The notes under the pieces: generated by a model
What the model was told of the DNA's origin: nothing
What the model saw: the letters and a program-made list of their open reading frames with translations, nothing else
Database searches by the model: none
Program-made: the position numbers and the translations under genes
NCBI GenBank assembly: GCA_028724545.1
Contig: JAQYCU010000065.1
Location: 1-32,312, forward strand
Length of the DNA stretch: 32,312 nt
Source: a bacterium
GTDB lineage: Bacteria; Bacillota; Clostridia; Lachnospirales; Lachnospiraceae
Reading direction: 5' to 3'
Part shown: in pieces, positions 7,187 through 14,975 of the stretch
Position numbering within the stretch: position 1 is the first letter of the stretch
Layout of the letters: the number at the start of each line of letters is the position of its first letter

Positions 7187-8635
7187 ATGAGTGATTTGAA
7201 TGTAAAGGCTCTTCATATGGGTCCGGCTCAGTGTGCAGTTGATTTAGGTGATGGTAGTGAGCGTGGCGAATATGTTGACCAGGATTATATTCTTCAGAAA
7301 CTGGGCAGACCACACAGAGCGATTAACCTGATGTATTGCTATTATCCAAATGATGACAAATGGCCGGGACGTGCCAGCGTGGTACATGCGGACCCATCAG
7401 TACAATTTGCGTGGGATTTCCCATATGATGATTATTTTACATACAAGGGAGGATTAAACGGAACATTGGATGATGAACCGTTTACCTGTATGAGAGATGT
7501 CCGCAGACATGGACAGGATGTATTGCTTACTATGACAATTGACCCAAAACTGACAGATGACCATATCGTAGCCATTGCAAAAGATTTGCGTACTTTTGGT
7601 CGTGTACAGCTTCGTATTAACCACGAAGCAACGGGTGACTGGTTCTCTTTCAATAAGAGAGCATCCTATCAGGAAGTAGCTGACTTCTTTACACATTGCT
7701 GTGAGATTATTCATAGAGAGGCTCCAAATGTAAAAACCATCATTTGTCTGGATGGATGCAAGGAATTAGAAGACGAGAAGATGGAAATGGAAGACATTTT
7801 TGCAGAGGCTTCCCGTGCAGCAGATATTGTATCCGTAGACAGATATATGGCACTTCACTGGGGATGGCCATATGATGTGGCAGAAGAAGGTGGCGATACA
7901 TTTGCCCGTCACACCGTAGAAAAGATTTATACATTGGCAAAGAAGAGTTATGAGCGTTACACTTATGTAAACAATGGTGTGAAAAAGCCAATGGTACTGT
8001 CTGAGTTTAACGCTGACGGTGATGTTACCGGTGCGTATGACCAGGCTACGATGTTAAAAGACTTCTGTGAAATGTTAAAAGCAGACAAGGAAAAATGGCT
8101 GAGTGGATTTACATTGTACCAGATGCGTGACAGAGGACGTCTCGGACTGGAAATTGAAGACCCAAATAATGCCAATGTTGGTATTGAGCAGCCAATTCTT
8201 GAAACATATCGTGAAATTATTCACGAAGACTTCTTCAGTCCGTCAATGGATGAAGGAGAAGAAGTACAGCTTCCGGCTCAGTTACGCTGGGGTGGCTCAG
8301 AGGATGCTGACGGTGTGGCAATGCCATTGCATTTTGACAGCAATCCGGTATTTTGTGAAGCATATTTCGATGAAGATACTATCGATATGAACCTGATGAT
8401 GGAATTGAATGGCCACTGGTTCTACAAAGCACCAGGTGTAAAATGTATTGATATGATGAGTGCATTTTTCAAAAAGCCTTTAGATGGAGAAGCAGATATG
8501 ACATTGAAGATTTTTGCTCCACCGGCATCCGGTGAAAATGACCCATCACAGGGCGAAGACTGGATGACAAATTACTATGCAGAGTTAAAGGCACTTCCAA
8601 AAGTTCGTATCCGTTTTGCACCAATTATTAAATAA
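7187..8635 (+). CDS. Cytoplasmic clan GH-A-like TIM-barrel protein
   Basis: The protein has 482 residues and no signal peptide. The middle reads as a TIM barrel with strands such as DVLLTMTID, RVQLRINHEATGDWF, ADIVSVDRYMALHWG, KPMVLSEFNADGD and GFTLYQMRDRGR. The Glu in NHEATGDWF (after strand 4) and the Glu in LSEFNADG (strand 7) stand where clan GH-A glycosidases keep acid/base and nucleophile. The His-Glu pair resembles GH26. The last ~110 residues form a separate acidic beta-rich part. The gene stands alone with an AGGAGG site and its own terminator. The substrate is unknown and the glycosidase assignment is inferred from motif placement only. Confidence 0.55.
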   Translation: MSDLNVKALHMGPAQCAVDLGDGSERGEYVDQDYILQKLGRPHRAINLMYCYYPNDDKWPGRASVVHADPSVQFAWDFPYDDYFTYKGGLNGTLDDEPFTCMRDVRRHGQDVLLTMTIDPKLTDDHIVAIAKDLRTFGRVQLRINHEATGDWFSFNKRASYQEVADFFTHCCEIIHREAPNVKTIICLDGCKELEDEKMEMEDIFAEASRAADIVSVDRYMALHWGWPYDVAEEGGDTFARHTVEKIYTLAKKSYERYTYVNNGVKKPMVLSEFNADGDVTGAYDQATMLKDFCEMLKADKEKWLSGFTLYQMRDRGRLGLEIEDPNNANVGIEQPILETYREIIHEDFFSPSMDEGEEVQLPAQLRWGGSEDADGVAMPLHFDSNPVFCEAYFDEDTIDMNLMMELNGHWFYKAPGVKCIDMMSAFFKKPLDGEADMTLKIFAPPASGENDPSQGEDWMTNYYAELKALPKVRIRFAPIIK

Positions 8636-8716
8636 AATACTTATAAATTAAGAAGTATATGCAAAACATACAGAACGGTCTGATGAAAACATAGTAAAAA
8701 ATAGGATAAGACATAG

Positions 8717-8754
8717 AAACTGCAAAGGGTTGCAAGGCCCTTTGCAGTTTTTTT
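8717..8754 (+). terminator. Intrinsic terminator after the GH-A-like gene
   Basis: AAACTGCAAAGGG (8717-8729) pairs with CCCTTTGCAGTTT (8738-8750) over an eight-base loop and runs into seven T. A very strong terminator. Confidence 0.93.
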
Positions 8755-8765
8755 GCCAAAAACTC

Positions 8766-8794
8766 TCGACATTTGCAAAGAGATAGTGTAATAT
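8766..8794 (+). promoter_or_regulatory. Possible promoter of the FliD-like gene
   Basis: TCGACA (8766-8771) and TAATAT (8789-8794) are 17 bases apart, each close to consensus. No sigma-D-type element was seen here, unlike in front of the second FliD-like gene. Confidence 0.4.
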
Positions 8795-8882
8795 TGTAGT
8801 AAGTATAACTATATAAATTGGTGTATTGGAACGGATTCCATTACCATTTATGATAACAATTCCAGGGAAAGGAGAGGTAGTT

Positions 8883-10160
8883 ATGAATACTAGCGTGTAT
8901 AATAATCTGTTGACGACAATAGATTTAAAACCGGTCACAAAACAAGTACATGATGCCAGGGAACTGCGTTCCGTAACAAAACGTATCCGTAAACAAACAC
9001 AGTCCTCTCCGGTTTATCTTGTGGATTTTACGAACGAAAAGCAGTCTTTTGTACTGGGCATTAAAGAGGCTGCGATGAAAATGAATGATTCGCTGCAGGT
9101 ACTTGCAGATGATTCGCGGGATGCTTTATTTCAAAAGAAAAAAGCACATTCTTCCGATGTTGAGCAGGTAGGAGTGGAACTGACAGACCCTGATAAGGAG
9201 CATTTGCCGTCTGCATTTACGATTCGTACGAAGCAGTTGGCAAATACACAGATTAATCAGGGAAAAGAGTTTTATGAAACGGGAAAAGGTCTGTCGGCAG
9301 GTACATACCAGTTTAAGATTACGGTCAATGACGTGGGATATGATTTCCAATATAATATAAGAAAAGATGCAAACCACCGGGAAGTAATTCAGGGTTTATC
9401 GAATTTCATTACGAAAGCCAAAATAGGCATCGTGGCAGAGCCATATGCCCATGAAGATGGCAAAATCGGGATGCGACTGGAATCTACATCCGTAGGAACT
9501 CCGGACGGCAGGGAAAGTTTTCGTTTAGAAGACAAAACAACAGACAGTTCCGGCAGGGGCATTGTAGAGTATTATGGTTTGAACAATATTGCCGTGGCAC
9601 CGAAGAATGCCATATTCGATTTAAATGGTGTAGAGAAAACTTCTATGGCAAATGAATTTACGCTGGGAAGAGCCGTCAGGGTATCCCTTCGCAAACCTTC
9701 GGAAACGGAGGCCGTTATCGATTATCATGCAGACAGTGAAGTGATACTGGGTGGAATCAAAGCATTTATTTCTGATTATAATGAACTGGTTGGCAAAGAG
9801 ATTTCTTTTGAGCGTAAGACAGAAGTTTCTACAGGACTGCAGAAAGAATTGCAGAATATGATTGGCCCGGCAAGAAACCAGCTGGAGGCGTGTGGTATTA
9901 CATTTGATAAAGATGGCTATATGCAGTTAGATACAGCACTTGCTTCGGAAGCGATTGAATCCGGGGAAATGAAGGAACTTTTTGGAAAAGATTCGGCATT
10001 GACAAATCGCATTTTTGCAAAGACAGAAGCGATTAAAATCAACCCGATGGAATATATTGATAAGAAGATTGTCAGTTATCCGAATTTTCAGAAACCACCA
10101 CGGGGATATTCCTATATTACATCCCTCTATAGTGGATTGTTGTTTAACTATTATTGTTAA
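8883..10160 (+). CDS. FliD-like flagellar cap-related protein
   Basis: The protein has about 425 residues and resembles FliD, the filament cap and hook-associated protein 2. A middle domain (LSAGTYQFKITVNDVGYDF) and the C-terminal pattern GGIKAFISDYNELV followed by LEACGITFDKDGYMQLD are typical of FliD. The usual long N-terminal coiled-coil region is replaced by a short, different segment. ATG 8883 is chosen because AAAGGAGAGG precedes it; a TTG at 8826 is in frame without such a site. The C-terminus (YSGLLFNYYC) keeps the FliD-like ending. No other flagellar genes are near. It could be a minor cap variant or an adapted surface protein. Confidence 0.65.
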   Translation: MNTSVYNNLLTTIDLKPVTKQVHDARELRSVTKRIRKQTQSSPVYLVDFTNEKQSFVLGIKEAAMKMNDSLQVLADDSRDALFQKKKAHSSDVEQVGVELTDPDKEHLPSAFTIRTKQLANTQINQGKEFYETGKGLSAGTYQFKITVNDVGYDFQYNIRKDANHREVIQGLSNFITKAKIGIVAEPYAHEDGKIGMRLESTSVGTPDGRESFRLEDKTTDSSGRGIVEYYGLNNIAVAPKNAIFDLNGVEKTSMANEFTLGRAVRVSLRKPSETEAVIDYHADSEVILGGIKAFISDYNELVGKEISFERKTEVSTGLQKELQNMIGPARNQLEACGITFDKDGYMQLDTALASEAIESGEMKELFGKDSALTNRIFAKTEAIKINPMEYIDKKIVSYPNFQKPPRGYSYITSLYSGLLFNYYC

Positions 10161-10187
10161 AAAATACGATTGCTTATGAATGCTGAT

Positions 10188-10562
10188 TTATTGGGCTACC
10201 CCATCCAGGGTGGCCTTTTTTGATGAGATAACCGATACGACAACTTTATGGGGAAGGCAGATAATGGATTCTCCCTGTGCAGAGATTTCTTTATGGTGAA
10301 CACAGACCTCGTCGGAGCAGTTTGCTTCACGGATGCTGGCTGCACCATTTTTTATAACCAGAACATTACTGCCGGAGTCTTTGGAGTGAATGGTATAGGT
10401 GGCATCTGTATCGAGAGGCAGCGTTTTGATTACACGGGAATCAACCGTGACCTGCACGGAGTCCCCCTGCTTGTGATAAAGCAGCCGGTAGGCGGCAAAG
10501 GAAAGCAAAGCAGCAGCCAATATGATGATGATTAGAATAAAGTCGTTTCGTTTCAGTTTCAT
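10188..10562 (-). CDS. NusG-domain-II membrane-anchored protein
   Basis: The protein has 124 residues. Residues about 8-28 form one membrane helix near the N-terminus. The rest is an extracellular NusG-domain-II-like beta domain (VQVTVDSRVIKTLPL...), with the cysteine pattern NCSDEVCVHHKEI then IICLPHKVVV. In clostridia such proteins usually sit near Gx transporter, FMN transferase or Rnf-related genes; here it stands alone. A GGGGGA box precedes the start on the minus strand. It runs convergent to the FliD-like gene, with only 27 bases between stops. The function is unknown; the cysteines suggest an exported redox-linked role. Confidence 0.8.
   Translation of the reverse strand: MKLKRNDFILIIIILAAALLSFAAYRLLYHKQGDSVQVTVDSRVIKTLPLDTDATYTIHSKDSGSNVLVIKNGAASIREANCSDEVCVHHKEISAQGESIICLPHKVVVSVISSKKATLDGVAQ
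10194..10221 (+). terminator. Plus-strand terminator inside the NusG-II gene
   Basis: GGCTACCC (10194-10201) pairs with GGGTGGCC (10208-10215), followed by six T. It ends the FliD-like transcript. On the minus strand the same bases encode the last residues KKATLDGVAQ of the convergent gene. Confidence 0.8.
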
Positions 10563-10786
10563 AAAATCCCCCGATATATGTGAAAGTATGCCGGTTATTG
10601 CATCGCCAATATGTTGCGCAGCGTGCCGATTCGCACACCTGTTAATATGTCAATCATAATATTACTTATTATAGAAAGATTATATCACAGAAAACCGGAA
10701 ACCACCAACGCACCCGGGTTTTTATGCTTTTTCTATTTTAAGCAGAAAAATTTCAACACAAAAAACAGAAAATTTCATAATTTTTC
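10563..10786. other. Divergent intergenic region
   Basis: This stretch separates the NusG-II gene from the rpmG promoter. A TTGACA on the minus strand (10649-10654) could serve the NusG-II gene, but no good -10 box follows at the right distance. Nothing else was seen. Confidence 0.35.
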
Positions 10787-10815
10787 TTGACGGAAAGGCT
10801 GGTACGTGATATAGT
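10787..10815 (+). promoter_or_regulatory. Strong promoter of the rpmG-rplA operon
   Basis: TTGACG (10787-10792) and TATAGT (10810-10815) are 17 bases apart. Transcription should start near 10822, giving a leader of about 125 bases before rpmG. Confidence 0.85.
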
Positions 10816-10821
10816 ATATGG

Positions 10822-10947
10822 GCGATGTAACAGTCTTTTTTTTATGCCCAAATTTCTTTGAGGCAGAAAACCCGGTTTTTATGCGTGCCGGGGCGTCAAA
10901 GCAATAGGTAACTGTGAAAGCAGAATATTAGAATGGAGGTAGCAGTC
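10822..10947 (+). promoter_or_regulatory. Structured 5' leader of rpmG
   Basis: The leader can form a nested hairpin: CTTTGA (10856-10861) with TCAAAG (10896-10901), and inside it CCCGG (10871-10875) with CCGGG (10888-10892). ACAGT (10830-10834) and ACTGT (10911-10915) may close a longer stem. No known riboswitch was recognised; a ribosomal-protein or transcription control role is possible. Confidence 0.4.
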
Positions 10948-11097
10948 GTGAGAGTAAAAATTACTTTAGCTTGTACAGAGTGCAAACAGCGCAACTACGA
11001 TACGACAAAGGAAAAGAGAAACCATCCGGACAGAATGGAGACAAAGAAGTATTGCAGATTCTGTAGAAGACACACATTACACAAAGAGACAAAATAG
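10948..11097 (+). CDS. rpmG: 50S ribosomal protein L33
   Basis: This 49-residue gene begins with GTG 10948 behind GGAGG. The sequence [20 protein letters not shown] matches L33. It is the zinc-ribbon (C+) form with two pairs, C-x2-C at Cys9/Cys12 and Cys36/Cys39 (YCRFC). L33 is a small protein of the large subunit near the E site. It is the first gene of the rpmG-secE-nusG block, a normal order in Firmicutes, and is 28 bases before secE. Confidence 0.97.
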   Translation: MRVKITLACTECKQRNYDTTKEKRNHPDRMETKKYCRFCRRHTLHKETK

Positions 11098-11125
11098 TCT
11101 CGTAACCATGAAAGGAATGTGAATT

Positions 11126-11380
11126 ATGGGAGATTCTGAAATCAAGAAAGAAACAGAAAAACAGAACGAACCAAAAAAAGCAGAAAAAACTGCAAAGAAA
11201 AAAGGTGGCTTCTTCCGTGCTTTAAAGGCTGAATTCAAAAGAGTTGTATGGCCGGACAAAGATACGATAATTAAAGAAACCACAGCAGTAGTTATCGTAA
11301 CAGTAATTTTAGGTGCAATCATTGCCCTGCTTGATTTTGTTATTAAGATGGGCCTTGATAAGATTATTCAGATAGGATAA
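11126..11380 (+). CDS. secE: Preprotein translocase subunit SecE
   Basis: The protein has 84 residues with a long charged, Lys-rich N-terminus and a single C-terminal membrane helix (VVIVTVILGAIIALLDFVI). The conserved amphipathic stretch GFFRALKAEFKRVVWPDKD lies just before the helix. SecE clamps SecY and is essential for the translocation channel. An AGGA box precedes ATG 11126. It is followed 13 bases later by nusG, as in most bacteria. Confidence 0.97.
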   Translation: MGDSEIKKETEKQNEPKKAEKTAKKKGGFFRALKAEFKRVVWPDKDTIIKETTAVVIVTVILGAIIALLDFVIKMGLDKIIQIG

Positions 11381-11393
11381 GGGTGATAGACTT

Positions 11394-11915
11394 ATGGCAG
11401 ATACGGAAGCACATTGGTATGTTGCTCATACCTACTCAGGGTATGAGAATAAGGTAAAGATGGATATTGAAAAAACAATTGAAAACCGTAATCTTCAGGA
11501 CCAGATTTTTGAAGTATCTGTTCCTATGTTGAATGTTGTTGAAGAGAAAAATGATACGCAGAAGACGGTTCAGAAGAAGATGTTTCCAGCGTATGTTCTC
11601 ATCAATATGATTATGAACGACGATACATGGTATGTTGTTCGTAATACCAGAGGTGTTACGGGATTCGTTGGACCGGGGTCAAAGCCGGTACCACTTACTG
11701 ATGAAGAAATGGCAAGCATGGGCTTAAAAGTCGATGCACCGAATGTTCCATTCAACATTGGCGATTCTGTTGTTGTAAAATCTGGTGTTTGGGAAGATAC
11801 TACTGGTATTGTCCGTAAGATTGACCATCAGAACCGAATGGTTACGATTAATATTGATATGTTTGGCCGTGAAACACCGGTTGAAATCAGTTTCAATGAT
11901 GTTGAGGTGGTTTAG
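11394..11915 (+). CDS. nusG: Transcription termination/antitermination factor NusG
   Basis: The protein has 173 residues, the normal length. The NGN domain begins with WYVAHTYSGYENKVK and includes MFPAYVLINMIMNDDTWYVVRNTRGVTGFVG. The KOW domain is at the end (FNIGDSVVVKSGVWEDTTGIV). NusG binds RNA polymerase and affects elongation, pausing and coupling to translation. It sits in the conserved secE-nusG-rplK order. Confidence 0.98.
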   Translation: MADTEAHWYVAHTYSGYENKVKMDIEKTIENRNLQDQIFEVSVPMLNVVEEKNDTQKTVQKKMFPAYVLINMIMNDDTWYVVRNTRGVTGFVGPGSKPVPLTDEEMASMGLKVDAPNVPFNIGDSVVVKSGVWEDTTGIVRKIDHQNRMVTINIDMFGRETPVEISFNDVEVV

Positions 11916-12045
11916 AACGTTCTGAAAAAATTTTATATTCCAATTATTTTATTTGGAAGGGAAGAGAAAGGAAAATCCTTTTGATTCCTGCATAGTTAAG
12001 AAATTACGCAGTAGCCTGCGTGAATTTTACAGGAGGTAAGTTGAA

Positions 12046-12471
12046 ATGGCTAAGAAAGTCGAAGGATATATTAAATTACAGATTCCTGCTGCAAAGGCAA
12101 CACCAGCACCACCTGTTGGTCCAGCTCTTGGTCAGCACGGAGTTAACATTGTACAGTTTACAAAGGAGTTTAATGCTAAGACAGCAGGACAGGAAGGTAT
12201 GTTAATTCCTGTAGTTATCACTGTATATCAGGATAAGAGTTTTAGTTTTATTACAAAGACTCCACCAGCAGCAGTTCTTATTAAGAAGGCATGTAACATT
12301 CAGTCTGGTTCAGGTGTTCCTAACAAGACTAAAGTTGCTACTATTACAAAGGCACAGATTCAGGAAATCGCTGAAACAAAAATGCCTGACTTAAATGCTG
12401 CTTCACTGGAAGCTGCTATGAGCATGATTGCTGGTACAGCACGCAGTATGGGAGTTACCGTAGAGGAATAA
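12046..12471 (+). CDS. rplK: 50S ribosomal protein L11
   Basis: The protein has 141 residues. The N-terminal domain carries the signature [20 protein letters not shown] followed by [12 protein letters not shown]. The C-terminal rRNA-binding domain ends with [15 protein letters not shown]11 forms the GTPase-associated centre with 23S rRNA. ACAGGAGG precedes the start. The 130 bases before it contain a small hairpin (CGCA/TGCG, near 12006-12022) just upstream of the ribosome binding site. Confidence 0.98.
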   Translation: MAKKVEGYIKLQIPAAKATPAPPVGPALGQHGVNIVQFTKEFNAKTAGQEGMLIPVVITVYQDKSFSFITKTPPAAVLIKKACNIQSGSGVPNKTKVATITKAQIQEIAETKMPDLNAASLEAAMSMIAGTARSMGVTVEE

Positions 12472-12542
12472 AATATTTCACAATGCAACACGCATTTGTA
12501 ACATGACGCATAAATAAAAAGATTGTTATAGATTTGAACGTT

Positions 12543-12590
12543 GTGGGAGGCGACACGTCAGAGTGTCTTAGTACCCGCCGTTACTACCAC
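12543..12590 (+). promoter_or_regulatory. Ribosomal protein L1 autoregulatory site
   Basis: The mRNA between rplK and rplA begins with GTGGGAGGC and ends with TACTACCAC. It can pair GTGG (12543-12546) with CCAC (12587-12590), GGCG (12549-12552) with CGCC (12576-12579), and ACAC with GTGT inside. The L1-binding region of 23S rRNA has the same GUGGGAGGC...AUACCAC arrangement, so L1 can bind its own mRNA when in excess. The element ends only a few bases before the rplA AGGAGG box, well placed to block rplA translation. Confidence 0.75.
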
Positions 12591-12606
12591 TAGGAGGTTA
12601 TATATT

Positions 12607-13299
12607 ATGAAAAGAGGAAAGAAGTATACAGAGGCTGCAAAGTTAATCGACAGAACAATGCAGTATGAAGTAGAAGAAGCTGTTAGCTTAGTAAAGAAAG
12701 CATCTACAGCGAAATTTGATGAAACAGTAGAAGCACACATCAGACTTGGCGTAGACGGACGTCATGCTGACCAGCAGATTCGTGGTGCCGTTGTATTACC
12801 TAACGGAACAGGTAAGCAGGTTAGAGTTCTTGTATTTGCAAAGGGCGAAAAAGTAGACGAAGCTTTAGCAGCTGGAGCAGATTATGCAGGTGGCGAGGAG
12901 TTAATTCCTAAGATTCAGAACGAAGGATGGTTAGACTTCGATGTTGTTGTTGCCACTCCTGATATGATGGGTGTTGTTGGTCGTCTTGGTCGTGTTCTTG
13001 GACCAAAGGGCTTAATGCCAAACCCAAAAGCAGGTACTGTTACTATGGACGTAACAAAAGCTGTAAACGATATCAAAGCAGGTAAGATTGAGTACAGACT
13101 TGACAAGGCAAATATCGTTCACGTACCAGTTGGAAAAGTTTCTTTCACAGATGAGCAGTTAGTTGAAAACATTGAAACATTAATGGCTGCTATCACAAAG
13201 GCTAAACCAGCTGCAGCAAAAGGTCAGTACTACAGAAGTGTATCTATTTCTAGTACAATGGGACCTGGTGTAAAAGTCAGCACAGCAAAGTATGCATAG
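12607..13299 (+). CDS. rplA: 50S ribosomal protein L1
   Basis: The protein has 230 residues, the family norm. Recognisable blocks are [37 protein letters not shown] and [21 protein letters not shown]1 builds the mobile stalk that handles E-site tRNA and represses its own mRNA. ATG 12607 follows TAGGAGG; a longer frame from 12541 would read through the regulatory hairpin and is rejected. rplJ and rplL usually come next but are absent here. Confidence 0.98.
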   Translation: MKRGKKYTEAAKLIDRTMQYEVEEAVSLVKKASTAKFDETVEAHIRLGVDGRHADQQIRGAVVLPNGTGKQVRVLVFAKGEKVDEALAAGADYAGGEELIPKIQNEGWLDFDVVVATPDMMGVVGRLGRVLGPKGLMPNPKAGTVTMDVTKAVNDIKAGKIEYRLDKANIVHVPVGKVSFTDEQLVENIETLMAAITKAKPAAAKGQYYRSVSISSTMGPGVKVSTAKYA

Positions 13300-13363
13300 G
13301 AATCACTGATTCTAAGAAGATATAGACTTTTTTCGGGAATATATCTCCAGAAATAAGCAGCAG

Positions 13364-13415
13364 AAAAGCACTCTTTTTATGACGGGTAATTGGTCATAGA
13401 GAGAAGTGCTTTTTT
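13364..13415 (+). terminator. Strong terminator ending the ribosomal operon
   Basis: AAAAGCACT (13364-13372) and CTTTTTATGAC pair with GTCATAGAGAG and AAGTGCTTTT, about 20 base pairs with some wobbles, then six T. It separates rplA from what follows. Confidence 0.93.
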
Positions 13416-13644
13416 GTTATATTTCATACAAAACTTTCTTTCGGGAATGATTATCTGAACTTCAGATTATAAAATGAATTAAAATCGTCACTTTATAAAA
13501 TAAAGTAAAACATATGAAAGTGAAAAAAAGTAAAGCAAAATACAAGGAAAATGGTGTGATTTGTCAATATTCACAAAAAATAATTAAGAGAAGCAAATTG
13601 TTTTATTCAATATACCAAATTCAAAAAAAGTTTTAAAAAAGTAA

Positions 13645-13673
13645 TTGACAGAAAATTTTCATGGTGCTAAGAT
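13645..13673 (+). promoter_or_regulatory. Strong promoter of the transporter-oxidase operon
   Basis: A perfect TTGACA (13645-13650) is 17 bases from TAAGAT (13668-13673), which has an extended -10 TGC before it. The start of transcription should be near 13680. The 230 bases between the ribosomal terminator and this promoter are very AT-rich and show no gene. Confidence 0.85.
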
Positions 13674-13679
13674 AAGCCC

Positions 13680-13791
13680 ATGAAATTTATCTGCGGCTAA
13701 TATTTCAAGACAAAAGAATAAAGATGTGATATATGAGGTCAATGGAGACGTTTTTAGCGAATGTAAAGTTCGTTAACTCCATTGACCTTTT
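13680..13791 (+). promoter_or_regulatory. Attenuator-like leader with terminator
   Basis: Between the promoter and the first gene the RNA forms a small hairpin (TGAAAT with ATTTCA, or AGCC with GGCT). A long terminator follows: AGGTCAATGGAG (13736-13747) pairs perfectly with CTCCATTGACCT (13777-13788), then T-rich sequence. The two small alternatives exclude each other. Such a terminator before a strongly transcribed operon points to riboswitch-, protein- or RNA-controlled read-through. It carries no T-box signature and matches no known aptamer I recognise. Confidence 0.6.
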
Positions 13792-13865
13792 CTATTACAT
13801 AAGTTAGTTTCGTGGCATTAACAATAAGGAATGTTACAAAAAATGACAACTAGGAGGAATTGCTT

Positions 13866-14942
13866 ATGAAATTTAAGAAGATTTTGGCAGTAATGATGAC
13901 AGCAGTAATGGCAATAGGGTGTCTTGGTGGATGTGGTTCATCCAAAAAAAATTCCGGAAAGGTAGACAGCATCAACATTCTCGTATGGGAAGGTACCTGG
14001 TCAGAAGAAGCTTTTCAGGATTTTGAAGATGAAACAGGAATTAAGGTTAATGTAAGTTACATTGATAATACAGATACGATTCTTTCAAAACTGGTAGAGG
14101 GAAGCGCAGATTATGATGTAATCGATTTGGAAACAGCTTATGTTAAGTCTTTTATCGACAATGACTTATTAGCAAAACTGGACAGTTCCGAACTGGACAA
14201 CAAGAAAAACATTATCGACAATTTCCCAAGTCCGATTGGTGATGACAAAATGGAATATGTTTGTCCGGATTTGGCACCTGGTTATACCGGTATTGTTTAT
14301 AACAAAGAAACCTGTCCGATTGAGATTACAAAGTTTGAAGACCTTGCAGACCCGAAATTAAAAGGTCAGGTAGCAATGATTAACTCGACAATTTCTCTTT
14401 ATGGTATGGCATTGCAGGCACTTGGCTATAAGGCAGATTCCAAGGATGAAAAGGAAATCGAGGAAGCAAATGAATTGCTCAAGAAGATTAAGAAAAATGT
14501 AAAAGCATTTGTTGGCGAGAGTGCCGTATCGCAGTTGGAAAACGGCGAGTGCAGCGTGGCATTTTGCTGGGACTATATGCAGTTATGTATGGATAGCAAA
14601 GATAACTGGGACAAATTTGATATTGTAGATGTGGCAACCGGTTGTGAGCGTTTCACACAGTACTGGGCAGTTCCTAAGAGCTCTGAAAAGTTAGAAGCAG
14701 CAGAGAAGTTTATCAACTTTATGTTAAGACCGGAAGAAATGGCAAAATGTTATACAGAAAACGGTGGTATTCCACTGCTGAAGCAGGAAGTTATTGAAAA
14801 ACTTCTTCCGGAAGGTTATTATGACAACCCGGCAATCGAGAAGTATAAAACACTGGATAAAAATGCATGGTGCGTAGCTGTTAATGATGAACAGATTAGT
14901 CTGATGGATACCTATTACACAGAGCTGATGGGTAATGAATAA
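13866..14942 (+). CDS. potD: Polyamine-type ABC substrate-binding lipoprotein
   Basis: The protein has 358 residues. A signal peptide ends in the lipobox LGGC (residues 18-21), so it is a membrane-anchored lipoprotein. The mature part is a PotD/PotF-like type II binding protein: INILVWEGTWSEEAFQDFE at the start, YDVIDLETAYV and FINFMLRPEEMAKCYTENGG later. The family binds putrescine, spermidine and other cationic or amine compounds. ATG 13866 follows an AGGAGGA box. It is first in the operon and is followed by a partial terminator, so it is probably made in excess over the other subunits. The true ligand may be the amine degraded by the downstream enzymes. Confidence 0.88.
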   Translation: MKFKKILAVMMTAVMAIGCLGGCGSSKKNSGKVDSINILVWEGTWSEEAFQDFEDETGIKVNVSYIDNTDTILSKLVEGSADYDVIDLETAYVKSFIDNDLLAKLDSSELDNKKNIIDNFPSPIGDDKMEYVCPDLAPGYTGIVYNKETCPIEITKFEDLADPKLKGQVAMINSTISLYGMALQALGYKADSKDEKEIEEANELLKKIKKNVKAFVGESAVSQLENGECSVAFCWDYMQLCMDSKDNWDKFDIVDVATGCERFTQYWAVPKSSEKLEAAEKFINFMLRPEEMAKCYTENGGIPLLKQEVIEKLLPEGYYDNPAIEKYKTLDKNAWCVAVNDEQISLMDTYYTELMGNE

Positions 14943-14975
14943 CTGATGGGTTATGAATCATAAGTAAAGAATATG

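Noticed and set aside
12541-12606. N-terminal extension of L1
   Set aside because: The extension reads through the L1-binding hairpin and the true ribosome binding site; no L1 has it.
13680-13700. Leaderless peptide MKFICG as attenuation peptide
   Set aside because: It would start at the first transcribed base without ribosome binding site and holds no run of regulatory codons.
13680-13791. T-box or known amino-acid riboswitch
   Set aside because: The T-box sequence and stem I specifier layout are absent and the region before the terminator is too short.
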